A stretch of 11,942 bases of DNA from positions 4,830 to 16,771 of the forward strand of contig PMUF01000293.1 of assembly GCA_003167015.1 (NCBI GenBank), written 5' to 3'. This stretch comes from Chitinophagaceae bacterium. GTDB taxonomy: Bacteria > Bacteroidota > Bacteroidia > Chitinophagales > Chitinophagaceae. Both the position numbers and the translations under genes were made by a program. Numbering within the stretch: position 1 is the stretch's first letter; each line of letters opens with the position of its first letter. The notes under the pieces are model-generated. The model was not told the origin of the DNA. It searched no databases and worked only from the letters and a program-made list of their open reading frames with translations. Below, piece by piece: positions 6,240 through 11,942 of the stretch.

Positions 6240-9200
6240 CTATCCCACCTCTTCTTGTTCTCCTTCGTCAATTTCATGCAGGGCGACGGCCAGATTATTG
6301 GTCTTGACAAAATTACACCAGTGACAATCCGGTTTGCCGCAGCCCGTATAAAACTCCCGGCGTTGGATCGAGTGCCAGGTACTGACGATTTGCTGGGTCA
6401 CCGTGGTGATATCCTCCGGGGTGATCATGATCTTCACCTTCCGGTATTCCTTTTTCTTGTCAGGTTCCACGAAGTCGAATTCCGTGCTGGTCACTTTCCA
6501 GTCCTTTTGTTCATAACTATCTACCAGTATCTTATAAAAAACGGCCTGTCGCCAGTAATCGCCCCCGTCAGGGTCTTTGGCGTTGGGCGGAGATAGCTTG
6601 TCTTTTGCCTTATCCACGTCCCCCGTCTTATAATCGACAACATTAACCTCCTTGCCCTGGAATTCCAGCTTGTCAAGCTTGCCCTTCAGTGGCACTCCCC
6701 GGACCACGACATTACGGATATTCCTTTCCACCGCGACGATCCGGTTCCATACGTGCAGGTATTTGTCATAATAATGGCCCAGCACTTCCAGCCCATATTC
6801 CATCCGCCGGGCAAATGCCTCCCGGGTAAAGATCTCCCGGTGCCGGCGCATGTACCATTGAAAGTCGTTCAGCATCTCTTCTTTCGACGGGAAGGCCTCC
6901 GAAACGTGCTCTTTCATCTTCTCGAACAGCCGTTGCAAAGCAAAATGCACCGCACTCCCGAATTCTGTCGCTTCGTTCTTGGGCGACGGGATGCGGACGA
7001 GATTCCGGTAATAGAATTCCAGTGGACACTTGAGGTAATTATTGAGCGCGGTGACATTCATGACGAATTTTTCCAGCATCCGGCTGATAAAGTCCTCCTC
7101 GGCTGCCGCGATTTCGGGAGCGATGATGTCACTGAAAGGCAGCACGTCGAAGGCCGCTACGGCTTCTTCGGGGATCAGCACTTTTTCGACAGGCAGAGCA
7201 TGCTGGTCGAGGATCTCAGCGATAAATACCGAAGGCTCCAGCTCCTTGCCATCATCGCGGAACCGGGAGTAAGAGATCGTCAGATGCCGCTCGACCCTTG
7301 TCAATGCTACATAGAACAGGCGCCGCAACTCTTCCTCCTCCGTGGCCGTGCCTTTTGCCGCCGCCGTCCCAAACATCGTATCCGGGTACTTATATCCACC
7401 CCCTGGCTTCCGTTTCTTCTCCCAGATCGAGGCATTGCAGCCGGCGAAGAACACATATTCGAATTCCAGCCCCTTGGACCCATGCGCCGTCAGTAAATTC
7501 ACCGCCCTGTCGCTCCCCGACACCTGCACCAGCGGCAGCGTCAGCCCGTTGTCCTTCATCAGGTCGATCATCTGGACCAACGATTCCAGGCCGAGGTCCG
7601 GGTCACGTCTCGATTCCTCCCGCACGAATTCAAAGAGTGCCGTCACCACCTGCAACTGCCAGATCTTATCCGTACTGCCCATGATCGTCGCCAGAATGCC
7701 TGTGTCCCGGATACAGTTCTCGAATAAGGTCTGTAATGTCACATTGGGCACGTCCCCGATCAGCTTTTCCAGCGCCTTGCTCGCCTTTTTCATTCCTTCC
7801 GGCAGCCCGGTGTCAAACAGGTCCCGTGCGGGGCGGCCTGCCTTCTCGTACAGCAGGCGGCGCAGGGAAGTCCGCTGTTCACTGAACTGCCTGTCGGCCA
7901 CCTCGACGGATAACTTCGCGATCTCGATCGGGGCGATCCCGAAGAAATCGAAATGCAGGATCTCAAACAACATTTCATCCCCACCATAAGGGGCGTCGTG
8001 TTCTGCCGCCAGATAGCGCAGCAGTAAAAGGATCTTTTGCGCCAACGGTACCCCCAACAGATCCAGGTTCCGCTTGCTGTAGACCGGTATATTCTTCAAC
8101 CGAAGGAACCGCGCCAGTTCCTCTCCGTATTTGTTCTCTTTGTAAATGATCGCTACGCGTCCCGGCGCTACCCCATCCGCCAGCAGCTTTTCCACCTGCA
8201 GGGTGATATTCGTCATTTCCTGTCGGGGGCTCAGGTATTCCAGCAGCCGCGGGAGGTCATGGTGGCGACTGACCACCGGATGACTGGAGACCAGCTGCTT
8301 CGACAACCCGGGGATCTGGTTCACCAGCCGTTCGGCATTCCGCTCGATCAGCGTCCTGGAAATATCCAGTACCGGCTGGGTAGACCGGTAATTATTGGTC
8401 AGTACTACCGTCAGCAGGTCCTTTTCATAAGCATGGGCGAATTCCAGCATATTCTCCACATTGGCCCCCTGAAACCGGTAAATGCTCTGATCGTCATCTC
8501 CTACGACGAATACGTTGGGCTGGTCCCAATAGGCTATCAGGAGGCTGACCAACCGGTTCTGCGTGCCGCTGGTATCCTGGTATTCATCGACAAGGATGTA
8601 CTGGTAACGCTCCTGGTATGTAGCCAGCAGGCCCTTGTTTTCCTGGAAGGCCCTGATGACCCAGTTAATCATGTCATCGAAGTCATAGCGGTTCCGGCGA
8701 CGCATCAGCTCCTGGAAAGGTCCGAATTCACCCACCGCCGCCCTCAGCTTATTCATCCGCTCTCTTTCCTCCTCGATCTTATCAGTACGGACGTCCCCCT
8801 TTTTGAATTCTTTGGTGGCGCGTTTGGCAATATATTCATCCCGCAAGGGCAGATCGGCCAGGTATTGATCGATTTTCGAGTAGATAAATTCCGGTGTCCA
8901 GCCTTCCCGCTTCATGGTCGAGAACAGGTGCTGCAGGTTGCCCATCTCGAAATAGACGTCGCCGCGGTACCGTTTCAGGGGATGATTCTTTGGCCAGCCA
9001 TCGATCAGGACTTTAAAAAGCTGGATCCTCTCCAGGTCGGAAATAGGGTCCAGGGCAGTCTTTTCGAATAAAGGCAGGTTTTCCTGGATGATGTCGTTGC
9101 AAAAGGAATGGAAGGTATGGATGTCCACCCTGTACGCATCCGGCCCTATAAATGACAATAACCGCCGCCGCATGGCAATAGCGCCCGCATCCGTATACGT

Positions 9201-9407
9201 AAGACAAAGGATGTTGTCCGGCGAAACATCCGTTTCCAGCAGGATCTTCCCGATGCGCGCCGCCAGGATCTGCGTCTTGCCCGTTCCCGGACCCGCAATC
9301 ACCATCACCGGACCTTCCGTCGTATCGACAGCCAGCCGTTGTTGCCCGTTCAGCTTCTGGTATTCCTCCTGAAAGTGTTGCCGGAGCTTTTCCCGATTGA
9401 TAGACAT
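6240..9407 (-). CDS. UvrD/PcrA-type ATP-dependent helicase with C-terminal RecB-family Fe-S nuclease domain
   Basis: This is a superfamily 1A DNA helicase fused to a PD-(D/E)XK nuclease, 1055 residues, probably acting on double-strand ends or stalled forks. All motor motifs are present: LNGQQRLAV (Q motif, 19-27), GPGTGKT (Walker A, Lys44), DEYQDT (motif II, 274-279), VGDDDQSIYRFQGA (motif III, 302-315), NNYRST (338-343), TAHGSKGLEFE (640-650) and RRLFYVALTR (motif VI, 695-704). The nuclease part begins near 783. It has His821, Asp912, Asp925 and Lys927 in VVDYKTG, and Gln954 in the YWRQAVFY motif. Cys794 plus Cys1023-x4-Cys1028-x2-Cys1031 match the iron-sulfur staple of AddB/AdnB-type nucleases. 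The layout resembles an AdnA or AdnB subunit. No partner subunit is adjacent, so it may act alone or with a distant partner. It should be distinguished from plain UvrD/PcrA, which lacks the nuclease. The MSINREK start lies 4 nt after a full promoter. Confidence 0.93.
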   Translation of the reverse strand: MSINREKLRQHFQEEYQKLNGQQRLAVDTTEGPVMVIAGPGTGKTQILAARIGKILLETDVSPDNILCLTYTDAGAIAMRRRLLSFIGPDAYRVDIHTFHSFCNDIIQENLPLFEKTALDPISDLERIQLFKVLIDGWPKNHPLKRYRGDVYFEMGNLQHLFSTMKREGWTPEFIYSKIDQYLADLPLRDEYIAKRATKEFKKGDVRTDKIEEERERMNKLRAAVGEFGPFQELMRRRNRYDFDDMINWVIRAFQENKGLLATYQERYQYILVDEYQDTSGTQNRLVSLLIAYWDQPNVFVVGDDDQSIYRFQGANVENMLEFAHAYEKDLLTVVLTNNYRSTQPVLDISRTLIERNAERLVNQIPGLSKQLVSSHPVVSRHHDLPRLLEYLSPRQEMTNITLQVEKLLADGVAPGRVAIIYKENKYGEELARFLRLKNIPVYSKRNLDLLGVPLAQKILLLLRYLAAEHDAPYGGDEMLFEILHFDFFGIAPIEIAKLSVEVADRQFSEQRTSLRRLLYEKAGRPARDLFDTGLPEGMKKASKALEKLIGDVPNVTLQTLFENCIRDTGILATIMGSTDKIWQLQVVTALFEFVREESRRDPDLGLESLVQMIDLMKDNGLTLPLVQVSGSDRAVNLLTAHGSKGLEFEYVFFAGCNASIWEKKRKPGGGYKYPDTMFGTAAAKGTATEEEELRRLFYVALTRVERHLTISYSRFRDDGKELEPSVFIAEILDQHALPVEKVLIPEEAVAAFDVLPFSDIIAPEIAAAEEDFISRMLEKFVMNVTALNNYLKCPLEFYYRNLVRIPSPKNEATEFGSAVHFALQRLFEKMKEHVSEAFPSKEEMLNDFQWYMRRHREIFTREAFARRMEYGLEVLGHYYDKYLHVWNRIVAVERNIRNVVVRGVPLKGKLDKLEFQGKEVNVVDYKTGDVDKAKDKLSPPNAKDPDGGDYWRQAVFYKILVDSYEQKDWKVTSTEFDFVEPDKKKEYRKVKIMITPEDITTVTQQIVSTWHSIQRREFYTGCGKPDCHWCNFVKTNNLAVALHEIDEGEQEEVG

Positions 9408-9411
9408 GGCT

Positions 9412-9444
9412 CAAAGGTAATACTCCTGCCAATCCTGGCACAAA
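9412..9444 (-). promoter_or_regulatory. Promoter of the helicase-nuclease gene (-33 and -7 elements)
   Basis: On the minus strand, TTTG (9444-9441), a 21-nt spacer and TACCTTTG (9419-9412) match both parts of the Bacteroidota consensus. AGCC and the ATG follow directly, so transcription is predicted to start at or beside the start codon. The spacer contains the TGCCA/TGGCA inverted repeat. Confidence 0.6.
9427..9440. repeat. Small inverted repeat inside the helicase promoter spacer
   Basis: TGCCA, a 4-nt spacer ATCC and TGGCA form a perfect 5+5 bp palindrome lying wholly between the -33 and -7 elements of the helicase promoter. The position suits a repressor or MerR-like operator. A repeat this short can also arise by chance. 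Confidence 0.35.
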
Positions 9445-9462
9445 GCTCCCGCTTCTAAGTTC

Positions 9463-9478
9463 GGACGCTCGCGCGTCC
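9463..9478. repeat. GC-rich inverted repeat
   Basis: GGACGC, loop TCGC and GCGTCC form a perfect 6-bp hairpin. No T run follows on either strand, so it is unlikely to be a terminator. It lies about 55 bp upstream of the helicase start and could be a protein-binding palindrome. Confidence 0.35.
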
Positions 9479-9518
9479 TCTCCCTCCCGCTAATCCGCCC
9501 GTCGTACTCCTGCACGCA

Positions 9519-9539
9519 AAGTATGCAAAATGCATACTT
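9519..9539. repeat. Perfect 9+9 bp palindrome, candidate operator
   Basis: AAGTATGCA (9519-9527), spacer AAA and TGCATACTT (9531-9539) form a perfect two-fold symmetric 21-bp site. An AT-rich symmetric site with half-site centres about one helical turn apart is typical of a dimeric helix-turn-helix regulator. It lies about 112 bp upstream of the helicase ATG and about 127 bp upstream of the regulator's -7 box, so it could serve either gene. The binding protein is unknown. Confidence 0.55.
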
Positions 9540-9613
9540 CCTGCCTCTGAACGCCGCCCCATCGCCCCCCAACCCGGGGCTAGGTATAATTCCTTATTGC
9601 CCAGCTAAGTAAG

Positions 9614-9631
9614 CCTTTTTCAAAAAAAAGG
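9614..9631. repeat. AT-rich inverted repeat upstream of the regulator promoter
   Basis: CCTTTTT (9614-9620) and AAAAAGG (9625-9631) form a 7-bp stem around CAAA, just upstream of the regulator's -33 element. It consists largely of a T run facing an A run, so it may simply be a bent or A-tract upstream element. Confidence 0.3.
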
Positions 9632-9641
9632 GGAAAAGAAA

Positions 9642-9673
9642 TTGGAAATTGTCTTAATATGGGAATAAATTTG
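9642..9673 (+). promoter_or_regulatory. Promoter of the response regulator gene (-33 and -7 elements)
   Basis: TTG (9642-9644), a 21-nt spacer and TAAATTTG (9666-9673) match the Bacteroidota consensus, with the same spacing as the helicase promoter. Transcription should start near 9677-9680, leaving a leader of about 35 nt. No Shine-Dalgarno sequence precedes the ATG at 9714; the upstream bases are A-rich. Confidence 0.55.
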
Positions 9674-9713
9674 TCAATTCCACGTTAGAATTCTATCCTA
9701 AGTAAACGCAAAC

Positions 9714-11075
9714 ATGAAAAACCATTCTTCCTTTAAAGTCTTTATCGTTGAAGATGATGTCTGGTATGGCTCGATGCTCCAGCATTATCTCTCCCTAAAT
9801 CCCGAGTACGAAGTCCAAAGATTTGAATCCCCGCGTGACTTTTTTGCTCAACTTCATGAAAATCCGGAAGTTGTAACACTTGACTACTCCCTTCCCGATT
9901 GCGACGGCGCTGAAGTGCTGAAGAAGATAAAGGAGCATAATCCTGACATCCGGGTCATTGTCATCTCCGGACAGGAGGATGTAGCAACGGCGATCAACCT
10001 GTTGAAGAATGGTGCATTCGACTATATCGTAAAGGACGATGACACTAAGGACCGGCTCTGGAACAGCATCCTCCACCTGCGCGAGATCAGCAACCTGAAG
10101 CAGGAAGTCGAGACGCTCAAGAGCCAGGTAGGAAGGAAGTATGATTTCTCCCAGATGATCCTGGGTAAGAGCGAGCAGATCGAAAAGGTCTTCTCGCTGA
10201 TCGAAAAAGCCGCGAAGACCAACATCACCGTATCGGTCACCGGCGAGACAGGATCTGGTAAGGAAATGATTGCCAAGGCCATTCATTATAATTCTGAGCG
10301 GCACAAGATGCCCTTCGTGGCCGTCAACGTGGCCGCCATTCCCAAAGACCTGATCGAGAGCGAATTGTTTGGCCACGAAAAGGGCGCATTTACCGGCGCC
10401 GTTACTCGTCGGATCGGCAAGTTCGAAGAGGCCGACAAAGGCACCTTGTTCCTCGATGAGATCGGCGAACTGGATATCAACCTGCAGGCCAAACTACTAC
10501 GGGTTCTGCAGGAGCGGGAGATCACCCGGATCGGCAGCACCGGCGTAACGAAGATAGACGTCCGCATCGTGGTGGCCACACACAAGAACTTACTCGAAGA
10601 AGTAAAGAACAAGAACTTTCGTGAAGACTTATACTACCGGTTGATCGGTCTGCCTATCTCCCTGCCGCCCCTGCGCGAAAGAGGTAATGATATCCTTATC
10701 CTTTCCAAGCATTTCATCGACGGGTTCTGTAAAGAGAACAAACTGGACAGGAAGAGCCTTTCTCCGGAGGCGCAGCAGAAGCTGTTGCAGTATCCCTTTC
10801 CCGGTAATGTACGAGAGTTGAAATCCGTCGTGGAACTGGCCGTGGTGATGGCGGATGAAGAAACCATCACGCCCGAGCATATTACGCTCAACACCTCCGC
10901 CAGCATTGCCGATCTCCTCAATAAAGAAATGACGCTGAAAGAATTTGAAATACAGATCCTGCAGCATTACCTGGATAAATATGAAAAAGATGTGCTGCTG
11001 GTAGCCAAAAAGCTGGATGTCGGTAAATCCACACTCTATCGCATGATCCAGAACGGTGAATTAAAAATGAAATAA
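9714..11075 (+). CDS. NtrC-family sigma-54-dependent response regulator
   Basis: This 453-residue transcription activator drives RNA polymerase carrying sigma-54, using ATP hydrolysis. Residues 7-120 form a receiver domain with the acidic pocket Glu13-Asp14-Asp15, phospho-acceptor Asp57 (VVTLDYSLPD), Ser85 and Lys107. A short helical linker follows (123-140). The AAA+ domain covers about 148-385, with Walker A GETGSGKE (177-184), the sigma-54 contact loop GAFTGA (224-229), Walker B GTLFLDEIGEL (Asp248-Glu249), the FREDLYYRL arginine segment (302-310) and the FPGNVRELK sensor II region. The Fis-type helix-turn-helix is at about 408-453, ending KSTLYRMIQNG. All key residues are present and the length is standard. 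The kinase gene starts 13 nt after its stop, so they are probably co-transcribed and form a pair. Target genes cannot be told from the window; no sigma-54 site was recognised nearby. Confidence 0.96.
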   Translation: MKNHSSFKVFIVEDDVWYGSMLQHYLSLNPEYEVQRFESPRDFFAQLHENPEVVTLDYSLPDCDGAEVLKKIKEHNPDIRVIVISGQEDVATAINLLKNGAFDYIVKDDDTKDRLWNSILHLREISNLKQEVETLKSQVGRKYDFSQMILGKSEQIEKVFSLIEKAAKTNITVSVTGETGSGKEMIAKAIHYNSERHKMPFVAVNVAAIPKDLIESELFGHEKGAFTGAVTRRIGKFEEADKGTLFLDEIGELDINLQAKLLRVLQEREITRIGSTGVTKIDVRIVVATHKNLLEEVKNKNFREDLYYRLIGLPISLPPLRERGNDILILSKHFIDGFCKENKLDRKSLSPEAQQKLLQYPFPGNVRELKSVVELAVVMADEETITPEHITLNTSASIADLLNKEMTLKEFEIQILQHYLDKYEKDVLLVAKKLDVGKSTLYRMIQNGELKMK

Positions 11076-11088
11076 CGCCCAACCCTGA

Positions 11089-11942
11089 ATGCCTCTAGAC
11101 AACCACTTCTTTGAAGATATCCTGGATAAAGTTCCTGCGGAGATCATGGTCGCGGATGCCGAATACCGCTTCCTGTACGCCAATCCGGTTGCCGTGCCGG
11201 ATTCGCATCTCAGGGAATGGATGATCGGGAAGACCAATGAAGAGTTTTGTCAATACTCGGGCCGGCCCACGGCTATGGCGAGAGCCAGGAGAATGGTCTT
11301 CGAAAAAGCCCGTCGTACCCGGAAGGCAGTGGAATGGTCGGAGTCCCTGCAGGACAATGAGGGGGTAGTACAACACTTCCTGCACAGGATATACCCCGTG
11401 TTCGATGCACAGGATAAATTCCAGCAGGTCATTATTTATGTGGTCCGGATCACCGAGACAAAGGAATTCGAGGAGAAGGTCAAGCTGCATGAAAAAAGAT
11501 ACCGGGACCTCTTCAACTATAGCCAGGCCCTGATCTGTACCCATGATCTCAACGGGAATTTTTTGGCTGTCAATCCGTCTATCTGCCGGGCGCTCAATTA
11601 TACCGAAGGAGAAATGCTGGGACGCAACATCCGGGATATGATTCCGGAGAAGCACCGGCCCAGGTTCGAAGAGGAATATCTTAACGCCGTACGCAATAAC
11701 AATAATACAGTGGTCAGCGGAGAGTTTTGCGTGTTGAGCAAGGAAGGGCAGGAAATTTACTTGTTGTATAAGAACTACCGGGTGGAAGAGCCCGATCTTG
11801 ATCCGTACGTCATCGGCTTTGCGCAGGATATCACCGACAGGATCAAGATGGAAAAGGAATTGCGGTTGACCAAGCAGTTGACCGAAGAGGTGGCCCGGGC
11901 GAAAGAATCCTTTCTGGCGCACATGAGCCATGAGATCCGGAC
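11089..11942 (+). CDS. PAS-domain sensor histidine kinase (C-terminus beyond right edge)
   Basis: The open frame runs off the right edge after 284 residues. It begins MPLDNHFFEDILDKVPAEI and has two PAS-like regions. The first is at about 8-120 (IMVADAEYRFLYANPVAV). The second is at about 133-255 (YRDLFNYSQALICTHD, then GNFLAVNPSICRALNYTEGEMLG and a final GFAQDITDR). A helical linker leads to the dimerisation/phospho-acceptor motif FLAHMSHEIR at 275-284, with His281 as the predicted phosphorylation site. No signal peptide or membrane segment is seen, so this is probably a cytoplasmic sensor. ATP-binding and any receiver domains lie outside the window; the SHEIRT-type H-box is common in hybrid kinases, but that is not shown here. 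An in-frame TGA directly abuts the ATG, which fixes the start. No Shine-Dalgarno sequence is present. It likely phosphorylates the NtrC-type regulator just upstream. Confidence 0.93.
   Translation, partial: MPLDNHFFEDILDKVPAEIMVADAEYRFLYANPVAVPDSHLREWMIGKTNEEFCQYSGRPTAMARARRMVFEKARRTRKAVEWSESLQDNEGVVQHFLHRIYPVFDAQDKFQQVIIYVVRITETKEFEEKVKLHEKRYRDLFNYSQALICTHDLNGNFLAVNPSICRALNYTEGEMLGRNIRDMIPEKHRPRFEEEYLNAVRNNNNTVVSGEFCVLSKEGQEIYLLYKNYRVEEPDLDPYVIGFAQDITDRIKMEKELRLTKQLTEEVARAKESFLAHMSHEIR

Larger units (their letters stand above)
9408..9713. other. Divergent intergenic region between helicase and response regulator genes
   Basis: This 306-bp stretch has no credible gene. It contains the two divergent promoters at its ends and four inverted repeats (9427-9440, 9463-9478, 9519-9539, 9614-9631). 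The centre, about 9480-9570, is C-rich on the plus strand apart from the palindrome. From about 9615 to the regulator gene it becomes A-rich. Nothing else recognisable was seen. Confidence 0.7.

Noticed and set aside
8037..9071. A 344-codon plus-strand open frame opposite the helicase
   Set aside because: It lies entirely across conserved helicase motifs II to IV on the minus strand and has no recognisable domain or start context.
9585..9590. TATAAT, a sigma-70-like -10 box
   Set aside because: Bacteroidota use TAnnTTTG, a good match to which lies downstream at 9666-9673. No -35 box is visible for this site.
11095..11931. A 278-codon minus-strand open frame
   Set aside because: The plus strand here encodes clear PAS repeats and the histidine kinase H-box, so this frame is antisense shadow.

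Overview
The window looks like ordinary chromosomal DNA of a Bacteroidota bacterium, most likely a Chitinophagia/Chitinophagaceae-type lineage of moderate GC; that rank is inference. The main evidence is promoter style: all five transcription starts that can be inferred have an exact TAnnTTTG box (the Bacteroidota -7 element) just upstream, while most start codons lack a Shine-Dalgarno sequence. The SbsA-type Ig-like lipoprotein and the split methionine synthase also fit this phylum. There are no rRNA or tRNA genes, CRISPR arrays or insertion sequences.

Left block, minus strand, read from right to left: a 1055-residue UvrD-type helicase with a C-terminal RecB-family nuclease (9407 to 6240); a 490-residue lipoprotein with Ig-like domains (6175 to 4703); recR (4649 to 4032); then a cobalamin-dependent methionine synthase split over two genes. 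The first of these is the zinc homocysteine-binding module (3754 to 2729). The second carries the folate, cobalamin and reactivation modules (2686 to beyond the left edge, with roughly 15 to 25 residues missing). Each of the first three genes has its own -7 box, so they may be separate units rather than one operon. A U-tailed terminator follows recR, and a promoter for the methionine pair sits directly behind it.

Right block, plus strand: an NtrC-type response regulator (9714-11075) and, 13 nt later, a PAS-PAS histidine kinase that runs off the right edge. The two probably form one signalling pair acting through sigma-54. A 306-bp divergent intergenic region separates the blocks. It carries four inverted repeats, including a perfect 9+9 bp palindrome.

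The most interesting signal is the roughly 200-nt leader of the split methionine synthase. It contains two strong hairpins, and the loop of the second carries an octamer complementary to an unusually strong Shine-Dalgarno sequence. This is the architecture expected of a translational cis-regulatory RNA, and I could not match it to any riboswitch consensus I remember. The second notable point is that the two methionine synthase genes lie in the same reading frame, separated by only two in-frame stops within what would be an interdomain linker.
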